From Brevibacillus daliensis (lineage in GTDB: Bacteria > Bacillota > Bacilli > Brevibacillales > Brevibacillaceae), in assembly GCF_021245735.1 (NCBI RefSeq), contig NZ_JAJISB010000046.1, positions 1 to 41,270 on the forward strand: a stretch of 41,270 nt of DNA, written 5' to 3'. The position numbers were made by a program, and so were the translations under genes. Numbering within the stretch: the stretch's first letter is position 1; every line of letters starts with the position of its first letter. Below, piece by piece: positions 7,983-17,241 of the stretch. Under the pieces are notes generated by a model that was not told the origin of the DNA, made no database searches, and saw only the letters and a program-made list of their open reading frames with translations.

Positions 7983-9341
7983 TTAAACCTCCTCGTAAAT
8001 AACTTCAATAGTAACATCTTCAGATGGAATAAGTACGGATAGAATAGAAACAATTTCTTTTACTCCTGATCTTGCACCACCGCCTCCAGCCGGTCCGTTT
8101 GTATATAGAGCCTCAACTTCATTTCCAATTAAAACAGCATCCTCACGTTTTTCTGTTCTACCAGCAACACGAAGGCGAACCTCATTTAATTCTTTTGGAT
8201 CTATTTGGGAACCCAGTGTTTCTTTATATAAAGAATTAACACCAATATAATCAATTCTTAATTCCTGTATTGGCGCTTTTATCAATTCAAGACGTTTTTT
8301 AACGACTTCTCCAGCTAGTTTTGCTCTTTCATAAGCACCGCTACCACCATAGCTCATTTCACCTTCACCGATATAACAGTCTTTGTAACCAATACTTGTT
8401 TTAAAAAGTCCAGTCTTTTCTTTCCCTTTAGCACCTTTTACTAAAACTCTATCTTTACCAATTTCTTCAATAGTTAGTTCAGTAATATCACAAATTACAT
8501 TTGGAGTAAGGTAGTTTGCCGGATCATGAATTTCATAAAGAATTTGCTCTTTAATAGTATCTTTTGAAACAACACCTCCAGCATCTAGTAGTTTTTCAAT
8601 AATAACTTCTCCATTTTCATTTACTTCAGCAATTGGAAATCCTACATTCCATAGTTCTGGAACATCCTTATAGCCTGGATCAGCAAAATAGCCACCTGAT
8701 ACTTGTGCTCCACATTCTAATAAATGTCCCACAACTGTTCCTGCCCCTAATAAGGAATAATCCTCGAAGCTCCAGCCAAATTCATAAATAAGTGGAGCAA
8801 TTGCTAAAGCAGGATCAGCCACACGGCCAGTAACGACCACATCCGCACCATTTCTGAGTGCTTCCACAATTCCTTCTGCTCCAATATAAGCATTAGCAGA
8901 AACAATAGAATCACGAATCGTACTTAGTTTTTCTCCAGTTTCTATTGTAGGAAGATCAAGATAATTTTCTATCTTGCTTGTTACATCATCTCCAATAACA
9001 GCTGCAATTTTTAACCCAGTAACACCAAGGTTTTGTGCTATTTCCTTTATTTTTTTAGCAGCAGATATTGGATTGGCAGCTCCCATATTTGTGATGACCT
9101 TTACATTGTTTTTCTTACTTAGAGGTAATACCTTTACCATTCGATGCTCTAGTAAATTGTTATATCCCTTTGTAGGATCTTTTAGCTTTTGTTGTTGAGC
9201 AATAGAAATAGTACGTTCAGCCAAACATTCAAACATAATATAATCTAAGTTACCTTTTTCCATTAAGTCTAAAGCTGGTTCTAAGCGATCACCTGCATAA
9301 CCTGCTCCAGCGCCAATTCGTATTGTTCTCATTTTCATCAT
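7983..9341 (-). CDS. AtuA-family (DUF1446) protein
   Basis: The 452-residue protein begins with RIGAGAGYAGDRLEPALDL, the opening of the acyclic terpene utilisation AtuA family. It also holds VVVTGRVADPALAIAPLIYE (about 170-189) and SYGGSGAYERAKLAGEVV, both typical of the family, and a Gly-rich NGPAGGGGARSG near the end. The biochemical role of DUF1446 proteins is poorly known; they occur in pathways that break down branched or hydroxylated acids. Several ATG codons stand at the start (9341, 9338, 9332). GGAGG is too close to the first, so the true start is probably 9338 or 9332. Neighbours (CoA transferase, thiolase, CitM-type transporter) suggest a carboxylate that ends as acetoacetyl-CoA. 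Confidence 0.8.
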   Translation of the reverse strand: MMKMRTIRIGAGAGYAGDRLEPALDLMEKGNLDYIMFECLAERTISIAQQQKLKDPTKGYNNLLEHRMVKVLPLSKKNNVKVITNMGAANPISAAKKIKEIAQNLGVTGLKIAAVIGDDVTSKIENYLDLPTIETGEKLSTIRDSIVSANAYIGAEGIVEALRNGADVVVTGRVADPALAIAPLIYEFGWSFEDYSLLGAGTVVGHLLECGAQVSGGYFADPGYKDVPELWNVGFPIAEVNENGEVIIEKLLDAGGVVSKDTIKEQILYEIHDPANYLTPNVICDITELTIEEIGKDRVLVKGAKGKEKTGLFKTSIGYKDCYIGEGEMSYGGSGAYERAKLAGEVVKKRLELIKAPIQELRIDYIGVNSLYKETLGSQIDPKELNEVRLRVAGRTEKREDAVLIGNEVEALYTNGPAGGGGARSGVKEIVSILSVLIPSEDVTIEVIYEEV

Positions 9342-9351
9342 TCCTCCATCA

Positions 9352-10644
9352 TTAAATTGATATAGTACCAGTTATTAGGGCAATAATGGTAAAAACAATG
9401 GTTGTTCCCCAAGCCCATTTAAATGTAAATTTTTGATGCTCTGCAAGATCTACTTCTGCAAGTCCCACTAGTAAGAAGGTTGAAGCTGTTAGTGGGCTCA
9501 ATGGGAATCCTGTAGTCATCTGACCAAAGATGGCAGCACGCCCAATTTCAATAGGATCCATTCCAAAGCCCGCAGTTGCATTAGATAGGACCGGAAGCAT
9601 TCCATAATAGAAAGCATCAGGTGTGAATACTAAACTAAGTGGCATACTTAGCACAGCAACAGTAACAGGTAAAAATCTTGCCATAGACTCAGGAACTATA
9701 GATACCAATGAATCTGCCATTGCTCCTATCATTCCTGTTCCATTTAAAACTCCCGAAAAAATTCCTGCGGCAAAAATCATACTTGTTACAAGTACAATAC
9801 TTTTTGCATGAGAATTTATACGAGCAGTTTGATCCTTTAATTTTGGATAATTCACCAACAAAGCAATTGAAAAACCAATTATAAACAGAACAGGATGTGG
9901 GAGCATATGCAATACTAATGCAGCTATTAGTAGGATTGTTAATACTGCATTAAACCAAATCAATTTTGGACGTCTCATCGTTCTTTGGTCTTCCGTTAAT
10001 TCCTCTTCTAGATTGTAATGAAAATCAATAACACCTAGACGTTTACGTTCTTTTAATCCAATGAAGAACGCAACACATAATACATAGATAATTCCAGCAA
10101 TCATAGATGGGATGATTGGTGTAAATAATTGGCTGGCATCTGTTTGTAATGCTGACATTGCTCTTGCTTGTGGACCTGACCAAGGGACTAAGTGCATGGC
10201 TCCTGCCCCTAATGCAACAATGCATGGTAATATTAATTTATTTATTCCTAGACGTTTATAAATTGGGAGAAAAGCGGTAATAGTAATCATAAAAGTAGCA
10301 GTACCATCCCCATCTAGATGAACGAGCATAGTAACAGCAGCAGTTCCTACAATGACTTTTAGCGGATCTCCTTTTACTGCAGTTACAACTTTTTTAATAA
10401 CAGGGTCAAACAAACCAACATCTGACATAAGACCAAAGTACAAAACAGCGAACATTAACATAATACCGGTTGGAGCAACTTGAATAATTCCTTCAAGCAT
10501 TGCTGTGCCTATTCCTTCACCCTGACCACCAATTAAGGCAAAGACAACTGGTACAAGAACTAAAGCGATAATAACAGAAACCTTTTTAGTCATGATTAGA
10601 TACAAAAACACGACTATCGTTAATAGTCCTAAAATAGCTAACAT
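9352..10644 (-). CDS. CitMHS-family carboxylate transporter
   Basis: This is a 430-residue polytopic membrane protein with about 11-12 hydrophobic helices. The conserved MLVHLDGDGTATFMI, VPWSGPQARAM and FTPDAFYYGMLPVL segments belong to CitMHS transporters (Bacillus CitM/CitH), which take up metal-citrate complexes with protons. In this operon it sits between a thiolase and an AtuA-family gene, so the substrate may be another short carboxylate rather than citrate. That is an inference from context; no lyase or aconitase gene is present. It is followed after 10 bases by the AtuA gene. Confidence 0.85.
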   Translation of the reverse strand: MLAILGLLTIVVFLYLIMTKKVSVIIALVLVPVVFALIGGQGEGIGTAMLEGIIQVAPTGIMLMFAVLYFGLMSDVGLFDPVIKKVVTAVKGDPLKVIVGTAAVTMLVHLDGDGTATFMITITAFLPIYKRLGINKLILPCIVALGAGAMHLVPWSGPQARAMSALQTDASQLFTPIIPSMIAGIIYVLCVAFFIGLKERKRLGVIDFHYNLEEELTEDQRTMRRPKLIWFNAVLTILLIAALVLHMLPHPVLFIIGFSIALLVNYPKLKDQTARINSHAKSIVLVTSMIFAAGIFSGVLNGTGMIGAMADSLVSIVPESMARFLPVTVAVLSMPLSLVFTPDAFYYGMLPVLSNATAGFGMDPIEIGRAAIFGQMTTGFPLSPLTASTFLLVGLAEVDLAEHQKFTFKWAWGTTIVFTIIALITGTISI

Positions 10645-10687
10645 AAAAGACTCCCTTCATGCTCTATAATTTCTGTGTTGTTTCCTA

Positions 10688-11869
10688 CTACACTACTTCT
10701 ACGATAGTTGCAGTACCCATACCGCCGCCAATACAAAGAGTAGCTAAGCCGTAGCGACTGCTTTGACGTTGCATTTCATGTAATAAAGTTACAATAATAC
10801 GCGCACCACTTGCCCCAATTGGGTGTCCTAAGGCAATCGCACCACCATTAACATTTAATTTTTCATTTGGAATTTCTAGATCGCGACCAACGGCTAGTGC
10901 TTGAGCAGCAAATGCTTCATTAGCTTCTACTAAATCCATATCTGTCATAGATAAGCCTGCTTTTTCTAGAGCTTTTTTAGTCGCTGGAACTGGCCCGATT
11001 CCCATAATGCTTGGATCCACACCCGCAGCACCAGTACCGCGTAGAACGGCCATTGGTTTAATGCCTAATTCTTCCGCTTTTTCACGGCTCATCAACACTA
11101 ATGCAGCCGCTCCATCGTTGACACCAGAAGCATTACCAGCTGTTACTGTTCCATCTTTCTTAAATGCAGGTTTTAGTTTTGCTAGCGCTTCCGCTGTTAC
11201 ACCTACACGTGGGAATTCATCTGTATTAAATACAATTGGATCACCCTTACGTTGAGGAATGACAACGGGTACAATTTCATCCTTGAATTTTCCTTCTTTA
11301 ATTGCATTCTCAGCCTTTTGTTGGCTCCATGCAGCAAACTCATCTTGCCCCTCGCGAGTTAAACCCCATTGTTCCGCAATATTTTCAGCAGTAATCCCCA
11401 TGTGATAATTATTAATCGCACATTGTAAACCATCTTGAATCATGCTGTCGATGATTTTTCCATCACCCATACGGTAACCAGTACGAGCCTTTGGTAAAAT
11501 GTATGGAGCCATGCTCATATTTTCCATACCGCCTGCTACGACGATATCAGCGTCACCTAATTGGATTGACTGTGCAGCTAAATGTACAGCCTTCATACCG
11601 GACCCACATAATTTGTTGATTGCGGTTGCACATACCTCGATTGGTAAACCCGCCTTTAATGCAGCTGTACGAGCAGGCCCTTGACCTAATCCCGCTTGAA
11701 GTACATTACCCATAATGACTTCGTCTACTTGCTCACCTTTCACTCCTGCACGATTTAATGCTTCTTTGATCACGATTGCACCCAATTCCGTTGCTGGTGT
11801 ATTGCTTAAAGTACCTCCAAAACTACCTAATGCTGTACGAACGGCACTTACTATTACTACTTCACGCAT
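10688..11869 (-). CDS. atoB: Acetyl-CoA acetyltransferase (thiolase)
   Basis: The 393-residue protein has the full length of degradative/biosynthetic thiolases. The acylated cysteine is C88 in [10 protein letters not shown], and the other catalytic residues are H349 in LGHPIGASG and C379 in CIGGGMG. It splits acetoacetyl-CoA with CoA to two acetyl-CoA (or the reverse). Its position just after the two CoA-transferase genes matches the acetoacetate route in which atoDA activates acetoacetate and thiolase cleaves it. The 43 bases to the transporter gene and 44 bases from atoA contain ribosome sites but no promoter that I can recognise. Confidence 0.92.
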   Translation of the reverse strand: MREVVIVSAVRTALGSFGGTLSNTPATELGAIVIKEALNRAGVKGEQVDEVIMGNVLQAGLGQGPARTAALKAGLPIEVCATAINKLCGSGMKAVHLAAQSIQLGDADIVVAGGMENMSMAPYILPKARTGYRMGDGKIIDSMIQDGLQCAINNYHMGITAENIAEQWGLTREGQDEFAAWSQQKAENAIKEGKFKDEIVPVVIPQRKGDPIVFNTDEFPRVGVTAEALAKLKPAFKKDGTVTAGNASGVNDGAAALVLMSREKAEELGIKPMAVLRGTGAAGVDPSIMGIGPVPATKKALEKAGLSMTDMDLVEANEAFAAQALAVGRDLEIPNEKLNVNGGAIALGHPIGASGARIIVTLLHEMQRQSSRYGLATLCIGGGMGTATIVEVV

Positions 11870-11913
11870 ACTATTATCCTCCTAATGATTACTATGAAAC
11901 TTTAAAGCTATTT

Positions 11914-12570
11914 TCACACTAGATTTGGACTCACGATAAATGTAGCTTCTGTTTTTTCCTTAGCCTCTTCTAAAGTAACTCCTTCTTGAAGCTCTTCAAG
12001 AACTAATCCTTCTTTTGTTACACGGAAAACAGCTATTTCCGTTACGATTACATCGACAACACCTTTACCTGTTAAAGGTAATGTACATTGTTCTAATATT
12101 TTAGATCCGCCTTTTTTTGTACAATGTTCCATTGCCACAATCACTTTTTTTGCACCTGTTACTAAGTCCATTGCACCGCCCATACCTGGAACCATTTTTC
12201 CAGGAACCATCCAGTTGGCGATATTTCCATGTTCATCCACCTCTAGTCCGCCTAAAACTGTAACATCGACATGACCGCCACGGATCAATTCAAAGGAAAA
12301 GCCACTATCAAAAAATGCGGCACCTGGAATCACGCCTGCAGGTTGACCTCCAGCATTTACAAGATCCGGATCTTCTACAGTTACAGGCCCTAAACCGACA
12401 TAACCATTTTCAGATTGAAGGATGACGTTAACGCCTTCTGGTAAATAATTTGGCACCATTGTTGGAAGGCCAATACCAAGATTGACAACATCTCCGTTTT
12501 TCAATTCTTTCGCAACACGAGCTGCAATAATTTGTTTAGCCGCCATTTGTGGGGGGACTAAAGTTACCAT
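11914..12570 (-). CDS. atoA: Acetate/acetoacetate CoA-transferase subunit beta
   Basis: The protein has 218 residues. It shows the family signature LQSENGYVGLGP, with the catalytic glutamate at E54 that forms the glutamyl-CoA thioester, and NAGGQPAGVIPGAAFFDS. The whole chain closely follows Escherichia coli AtoA as I recall it. With the alpha subunit it transfers CoA from acetyl-CoA or succinyl-CoA to acetoacetate or short fatty acids. The start codon overlaps the alpha-subunit stop by one base (TAATG), so the two chains are translationally coupled. The CoA donor cannot be decided from sequence. Confidence 0.92.
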   Translation of the reverse strand: MVTLVPPQMAAKQIIAARVAKELKNGDVVNLGIGLPTMVPNYLPEGVNVILQSENGYVGLGPVTVEDPDLVNAGGQPAGVIPGAAFFDSGFSFELIRGGHVDVTVLGGLEVDEHGNIANWMVPGKMVPGMGGAMDLVTGAKKVIVAMEHCTKKGGSKILEQCTLPLTGKGVVDVIVTEIAVFRVTKEGLVLEELQEGVTLEEAKEKTEATFIVSPNLV

Positions 12571-13229
12571 TAATGATTACCTCCTTGAACAATAATTTTA
12601 TCTACTAATATTCCCGGAGTTATAACTTCATCTGGAGCAATTTCTCCCACTTCAACTATATGCTCAACTTCAACGATCACGGTATCAGCGGCCATTGCCA
12701 TTAATGGGTTAAAATTGCGAGCTGATGAATGATAAACCAAGTTCCCTGCTTTATCCGCTTTAAAAGCTTTAAGAAGTGCAACATCTGCGCGAAGTGGTTT
12801 TTCTAGTAAATACTCACGACCATCAACTTTTATTTTTTCTTTGCCTTCCTCAACAGCTGTACCGACACCAGTTGGGGTTAAGATTCCACCTAGTCCAGAA
12901 CCGCCTGCACGTATGCGTTCAGCTAATGTACCTTGGGGAACTAACTCAACATCCAGTTCACCTGCAATCATTTGTCTGCCTGTTTCAGGATTTGTACCAA
13001 TGTGTGAAGTAATGACTTTCTTACACTTTTTATTTACAACTAATGGACCTACTCCTGTTTCTATGAAAGCAGTATCATTAGCGATCAAGGTTATATCCTT
13101 TACATCTGATTGGTCAACGGCACTTACAAGAGTTTCTGGTGTACCTACTCCCATAAATCCTCCTACCATAATAGTCATTTCGTCCTTAAAAATAGATAAA
13201 ACTTCTTCCATAGTAATAGATTTATCCAT
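12570..13229 (-). CDS. atoD: Acetate/acetoacetate CoA-transferase subunit alpha
   Basis: The protein has 219 residues, the same length class as AtoD (220), with the signature [16 protein letters not shown]-like opening and [19 protein letters not shown]. It also has [18 protein letters not shown] and [19 protein letters not shown]. It forms the CoA-binding half of a two-chain type I CoA transferase with the next gene. It is the first gene of a six-gene leftward operon and lies 60 bases downstream of a sigma-54 promoter. The arrangement parallels the Escherichia coli atoDAEB operon, also driven by sigma-54 and an enhancer-binding activator. Confidence 0.92.
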   Translation of the reverse strand: MDKSITMEEVLSIFKDEMTIMVGGFMGVGTPETLVSAVDQSDVKDITLIANDTAFIETGVGPLVVNKKCKKVITSHIGTNPETGRQMIAGELDVELVPQGTLAERIRAGGSGLGGILTPTGVGTAVEEGKEKIKVDGREYLLEKPLRADVALLKAFKADKAGNLVYHSSARNFNPLMAMAADTVIVEVEHIVEVGEIAPDEVITPGILVDKIIVQGGNH

Positions 13230-13288
13230 TTATCTTCACCTCCATAAGTTTATTGCGAGAAAATTTATCAAACTCACAATTACTTATA

Positions 13289-13306
13289 AAGCAAGAACTG
13301 TGCCAA
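13289..13306 (-). promoter_or_regulatory. Sigma-54 (-24/-12) promoter of the ato-type operon
   Basis: The minus strand reads TTGGCACAGTTCTTGCTT. This agrees with the consensus TGGCAC-N5-TTGC, with GG and GC elements correctly spaced. It lies 60 bases before the atoD start, in the right orientation. Confidence 0.9.
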
Positions 13307-13366
13307 AAAAAACGAAGCACAAAACCCTCTTAAATAGCTATTTAAAGGAAATAAGAATAATCGCTC

Positions 13367-13384
13367 ATTCTAAAAAGTTAGAAT
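13367..13384. promoter_or_regulatory. Upstream activator site 1
   Basis: ATTCTAAAAAGTTAGAAT is a 7-4-7 inverted repeat about 61 bases upstream of the -24 element. Near-identical sequence recurs at 13446. Together they fit paired binding sites for the Fis-type domain of the activator 6080-7495. Confidence 0.75.
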
Positions 13385-13445
13385 AAGTAGGGAAGGGAGG
13401 CAGAGGAAAGGACTGAATTGCAGCCATTCTAAAATTTAATAATTC

Positions 13446-13463
13446 ATTCTAAAAAGCTAGAAT
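13446..13463. promoter_or_regulatory. Upstream activator site 2
   Basis: ATTCTAAAAAGCTAGAAT differs from site 1 by one base and lies 79 bases further upstream. A half-site, ATTCTAAAA, occurs between them at 13426. Confidence 0.75.
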
Positions 13464-13542
13464 ACGAAATATTAGATTCATTTATCTCATAGCCTTTTGG
13501 TTCATTTGAAAATTGAATCTTTATTTTGCAATAAAAAGTACA

Positions 13543-13658
13543 CCGGAATTTAAATTGAAACAAAACTAAAGAAAGACGCTCAATCTCATCTTTTTGTATC
13601 AGATCCTCTTTGGCAAGAAATTATCAACGCACCTGGATGGTTTCCAATTATAAATTAA
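13543..13658 (+). pseudogene. C-terminal fragment of an unknown gene
   Basis: A frame open from about 13543 to a TAA at 13656-13658 ends in LWQEIINAPGWFPIIN. It has no start codon or ribosome site and reads like the tail of a longer protein. A bidirectional terminator follows 12 bases later. I do not recognise the family. Confidence 0.3.
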
Positions 13659-13670
13659 AAAAGACAAATA

Positions 13671-13707
13671 ACTCCCAAATCGAAATCTAGTATTTCACTT
13701 TGGGAGT
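13671..13707. terminator. Terminator hairpin
   Basis: ACTCCCAAA (13671-13679) and TTTGGGAGT (13699-13707) form a perfect 9-bp stem with TTCTCCTTT after it on the plus strand. It probably served the vanished plus-strand gene whose tail ends at 13658. Confidence 0.6.
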
Positions 13708-13805
13708 TTCTCCTTTGTACACACTTAAGTGCCCTTAATATCTGTATAGGAATGTTTTTGAATTGAACTTCTTATTTCATTAAATGGCCCTAAAATGGAA
13801 ATAAG

Positions 13806-13997
13806 TGTTGATTTATAATAAAGTTTGATTGGAAATAACTCTAAACTCTTGATTTCACTGCATATAAAAAGCCAACGTTTTGAATAAAGTTTGATCAAAA
13901 CGTTGGCTTTCCTTTAATTTCAAGACCTGTTTTTTTATAAAAAAGATTGATTATTTTGATCCTCCTTATTCCACTAAAGCACCCGATAGTTGAAGAA
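13806..13997 (+). mobile_element. Left end B, Tn7-type, no right end found
   Basis: TGT (13806), 8 bases, AATAAAG (13817-13823) gives the exact terminus layout of the other ends. Site 2 is ATAAAGTTTGA as loop of a perfect hairpin with arms AAAGCCAACGTTTTGA (13868-13883) and TCAAAACGTTGGCTTT (13895-13910). Site 3 is AAAAAAGATTGATTA near 13938. A degenerate GCACCC hairpin follows. The flanking five bases are ATAAG (13801-13805). No CTTTATT-N8-ACA with ATAAG after it was seen to the right, so the right end is probably lost. Confidence 0.7.
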
Positions 13998-14061
13998 TGA
14001 AAGTAAAGCCTTTCCCCAGGTGATCCGTTCTCAAATTCAAATTTAGCTGTCTATGCAAAAT

Positions 14062-14628
14062 TTAGACCCTTAGCGAGCCACGGAAGCCCCTTGCAGCATA
14101 GTAGGAATCTGCTCCATTGTGGTACACAAAGACAGTGTCGTAGCGACGATCACAAAAGATGGCCCCACCGAGTTTTCTAATATTAGCAGGTGTTTGCACC
14201 CAGCTCGACGTTTTTATATCGAAATTTTCAAGTTTCTGCAGCTCCCGGTATTGTTCTTCCGTTAAAAGTTCAGTGCCCATGGTAGTTGCCATATCAATAG
14301 CGTTATTTTCTGGTTTGTGTTTTTTCCTTGACTCCAGTGCTTCACGATCGTAACAAACGCTTCTGCGACCTTTAGGACTTTCCGCTGAACAATCATAAAA
14401 AATGTATTCGCCCGTCTTTTTATCATGGCCAACAACATCCGGTTCACCGCCAGTTCCTTCCATTTCATTGAGCGACCACAGTTTTTCAGTATTAGCTTCA
14501 AGCTTAGCTTGTACTTTAGCCCATTCAAGACCTTTATGGCGGTTCATTTTTTTCTCAAAACGGGCTTTCAAAGTTCTGAGTAGTTCCTCACGTTGTTCTA
14601 GTGACAACTCCTTATTTCTCTTTGTCAT
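14062..14628 (-). CDS. DUF4256 domain protein
   Basis: This 188-residue soluble protein contains MNRHKGLEWAKVQAKLE, GGEPDVVGHDKKTGEYIF and FCDRRYDTVFVYHNGADSYY, segments typical of DUF4256. That family has no known reaction. I start it at the ATG at 14628 because AGGGGGG stands about 9 bases upstream; the ATG at 14658 has no ribosome site. It occupies the same place relative to left end B as DUF2785 does to left end A: the first cargo gene, reading outward to the end. The stop is about 65 bases inside the GCACCC hairpin. Confidence 0.85.
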   Translation of the reverse strand: MTKRNKELSLEQREELLRTLKARFEKKMNRHKGLEWAKVQAKLEANTEKLWSLNEMEGTGGEPDVVGHDKKTGEYIFYDCSAESPKGRRSVCYDREALESRKKHKPENNAIDMATTMGTELLTEEQYRELQKLENFDIKTSSWVQTPANIRKLGGAIFCDRRYDTVFVYHNGADSYYAARGFRGSLRV

Positions 14629-14674
14629 ATTAGTTTCCCCCCTTATTTTTTTACTCATAATGGTTTAAGGACTA

Positions 14675-14785
14675 AACTGCTCCGTTAGTTCAATAAAAAA
14701 TTCAATTTCTACTAAATAATGTAACCTACTTATGATAGGGTTAACCGTAATTGATACTATCCTGCACCGTTAATTTAAGAATTTC
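14675..14785. repeat. Degenerate dispersed repeat (copy 1)
   Basis: Bases 14724-14777, read on the minus strand, match 39247-39305: both show TTAA-N2-TAACG, CAGGATAGT and AACCCTATCATAAGTA in the same order and spacing. A further piece, CTCCGTTAGTTC near 14683, resembles the hairpin repeats of the transposon ends. There is no coding capacity. It is probably the relic of a small mobile element. Confidence 0.5.
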
Positions 14786-14814
14786 AACAAAAATAGCGAT
14801 AAATTCTTGTTGTA

Positions 14815-15412
14815 TCAATGCCCCTGGATAATTGAAGATCGTTCGCGATTCGAGGCTGATCTTACATACTTGCGTTTAAATCCAAGCTTTCCTTTATCGA
14901 CTTCTTTTTGAATTCTTTCGTAAGCATTTAGGAAACTGCTTTTTTTCTTGTCCCGTTTGACTTCTACTGTTCCTATTGCCTTTGCGGTCTCGATTGCCTT
15001 TTCATGGAGTGGCAAATATGAAATCCCCACGGTGTATAGAAAATTATTCATAGCTGATTTCGTTCGTTCTGGCGAATCGTGAATCGTATTTTTCACAATG
15101 TCAGGCATATCGGAAATCTTGCTTTCTGAAAATTCAACGTCTAGTCGATTCCCTAAAAGCCAACAGTAGCAACTCCAGCCCGCCGGCATTCTCAGCTCAT
15201 CACCGCTTGCGATCCATTTATCAGCAACTTCTTGTGCAATATCTGACTATGATAAAGTTACGGCTACTACAAAATCGGACAGCATATAAAAATACGCCGC
15301 ATCCATCCAACGATCATAATCATACTCAGTCATGGCTTTTGGGTCTACAATAATGCCTGCAAAGTACATTGCATAGTAGTTCCCTGTGGCAAACCACACT
15401 AGTTCCTCCTAG
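14815..15412 (-). pseudogene. AlkD-like DNA alkylation repair gene, broken
   Basis: The minus strand encodes a long stretch of a HEAT-repeat DNA glycosylase of the AlkD type. It includes ATGNYYAMYFAGII, DRWMDAAYFYMLSDFVVAV, DIAQEVADKWIASGDELRMP, YCWLLGNRLDVEF and KKKSSFLNAYERIQKEVDKG. Only one in-frame TAG (15245-15247, where the family has Glu) breaks the middle, and another stop stands at about 15401-15403. The N-terminal part is gone. The family removes alkylated purines. The nearly clean frame suggests recent loss. The C-terminus runs on past the usual end for about 14 residues. Confidence 0.75.
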
Positions 15413-15615
15413 CGCCCACGAAACAGCACAATACCTTTTATTGAGCTACCGATACGACTTCCTCATTAAAACAAGTTCACTTTCCCAAAAACCGACAATG
15501 CAACTCTCAACGGAACTCGTTAAGCTAATTTTATAACAATGATCTTTTAAAAAAATTGAACCATTTTTCACGATGGAGCCAATATAGGGTTGTATACAGT
15601 TTGGAGGGCCCTCAG

Positions 15616-16191
15616 ATGAATGATAAAGAATTAAATCTATGGATAGATCGATTTATTGAAGGAGATCAGGCGGCATTTGAGGTCATATACGGTTTTACGA
15701 AGAAAAAAGTATATGCCACGGTGACGATGCTGATTCGCAATAAGGAAGACGTGAATGACATTGTGAGCGAAGTTTACTGCCAGATGTTCAAATCACTGCC
15801 GAGCTTTGACCGTTCACGTTCTTTCTCGTATTGGTTGAACGGAATCGTTATCAATCAAATCAACAATTGGCGAAGGCAAGTGTGGCGCAGGTTCCGCTTG
15901 TGGCAAAAGCACGACATGCTTCAAGAGCGTCGTCCTCCGGAGCTCCCCGATGAGTTTATGATCCAAAGCGAAGTACAGCAGCAGTTGATTGGTTTTATCG
16001 GTAAGCTTCCCTATAAATTGCGTGTTGTAGTCTTATACAAGTATTACTTCGACTACAGCAACGAAGAAATTGCTGAGTTACTACAAATTCCGGTCGGTAC
16101 CGTCAAGTCACGAAATAGCCTGGCGTTGAAGCAACTTCGACAAAGATTCGGTACTCATTTGGTGATGGAGGTCACGTTAAAAAATGTCTAA
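15616..16191 (+). CDS. ECF sigma factor
   Basis: The protein has 191 residues. Region 2 includes EDVNDIVSEVYCQMFKSL and FSYWLNGIVINQINNWRR. Region 4 includes LPYKLRVVVLYKYYFDYS and the helix-turn-helix NEEIAELLQIPVGTVKSR. The start at 15616 is set by GGAGG at 15603-15607; the ATG at 15556 lacks a ribosome site. The stop overlaps the start of the next gene, a DUF4179-type membrane protein that is very probably its anti-sigma factor. It is the only plus-strand operon in the left half. No confident ECF-type promoter was seen, although GAACC occurs at 15558. Confidence 0.88.
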   Translation: MNDKELNLWIDRFIEGDQAAFEVIYGFTKKKVYATVTMLIRNKEDVNDIVSEVYCQMFKSLPSFDRSRSFSYWLNGIVINQINNWRRQVWRRFRLWQKHDMLQERRPPELPDEFMIQSEVQQQLIGFIGKLPYKLRVVVLYKYYFDYSNEEIAELLQIPVGTVKSRNSLALKQLRQRFGTHLVMEVTLKNV

Positions 16192-16939
16192 ACAAAATTT
16201 AAACGAAGTATTGACGAGATATGTAGAGGAGATTCAAGTTCCAGATGAGCTGGATCAACGGATTCGGCAAGACTTTATCCAATATTACGCCCAAAAGGAG
16301 AACTCTCAAATGACACTCAAGAAAAAAATATTAGCTTTCAGCTTAGCGGCTGCCATTCTGATCCCGACAGGTGTGTTCGCGCTTAACAACTCCTACTTTA
16401 GCCAAAGCAATGTAAATCTGAACGGCCTGGTGGACAACCAAGTCAAACAGGCCGCCGCGGAAGATCTCACTATGCCGATTGATTACAAAATTTCGGATCA
16501 AGGTGTGACTATTCATTTCACAGAGATGTATGCAGAAGATTCCAAGGTACTTCTGCATTACCGAGTCGAAAAGGATGATGGAAAGTTAGTACCGTATGAA
16601 TTTGATACCCAAGGTTTGAATATACGTACTGACGGCAAGGAGAATGGCCAGTATAGTGTACCTGGACAGAAAGGCTTTAATGTACTGAATTTTTTCGGTA
16701 CTCCTAACGTTGATAACCTGCCGTTCTACCTTACGGATTCTAAAGGCAATAGGCTGGATACAGGGATCGCGGACCAAGACAAGCCGGAGGGTCTTATCGC
16801 ATTCGTGACGGTTGGTCATAAGTTGCCGCAGCAGATGATGTTGCACGTCAATGTGAATCGCATCGGTGGAACTAAGGGAAGCTGGGAAGGCCAACTCCTA
16901 ATCGACAAACAGAAGGCACCAACCCCAAAGGATATGTGA
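16184..16939 (+). CDS. DUF4179-type anti-sigma factor, possibly shortened
   Basis: The 251-residue protein has a short cytoplasmic N-terminus (1-45), one membrane helix (KILAFSLAAAILIPTGVFAL, about 47-66) and an external domain with beta-type sequence, the layout of DUF4179 proteins encoded beside ECF sigma genes. The gene overlaps the sigma gene by 8 bases, so the two are coupled. DUF4179 proteins are often longer than 300 residues; this one stops at APTPKDM and a terminator follows 35 bases later, so its C-terminus may be truncated. Sigma inhibition is inferred from gene order and family. Confidence 0.75.
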   Translation: MSKQNLNEVLTRYVEEIQVPDELDQRIRQDFIQYYAQKENSQMTLKKKILAFSLAAAILIPTGVFALNNSYFSQSNVNLNGLVDNQVKQAAAEDLTMPIDYKISDQGVTIHFTEMYAEDSKVLLHYRVEKDDGKLVPYEFDTQGLNIRTDGKENGQYSVPGQKGFNVLNFFGTPNVDNLPFYLTDSKGNRLDTGIADQDKPEGLIAFVTVGHKLPQQMMLHVNVNRIGGTKGSWEGQLLIDKQKAPTPKDM

Positions 16940-16973
16940 CGGATTGAGTAATGCGCCAAAACAGTATTAATAT

Positions 16974-17011
16974 GCCGGTATCCTTAGCGTACAGGATTCC
17001 GGCGTTTTTTT
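16974..17011 (+). terminator. Terminator of the sigma/anti-sigma operon
   Basis: GCCGG-T-ATCC pairs with GGAT-T-CCGGC (16974-17003), followed by seven T (17005-17011). Confidence 0.85.
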
Positions 17012-17241
17012 CTGTCAATCAGGGCTTAGCGACAGCTTATTTTGTTATCTACTTTTCTTTTTGGATAAAACAGTTTACCTTCTCCTTCCCAATTTTTGTT
17101 ATTCCAATTCACAGGAACCTCCAAGAATTTCTTTGACGTAAAATGACAATATTTGATAAAAGAAGTTATGATCGCTTTAACATAATATGTAATTTTCATC
17201 CATAAACTATGTAAAAACTTTTTGAAAGTTTAGATTAAAAA

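Noticed and set aside
12841-13386. Plus-strand 181-residue frame opposite atoD
   Set aside because: It is a shadow of a well-supported gene and runs through the sigma-54 promoter.
16951-17136. Plus-strand 61-residue frame after the DUF4179 gene
   Set aside because: It is read through the terminator hairpin and T-run, with no ribosome site.
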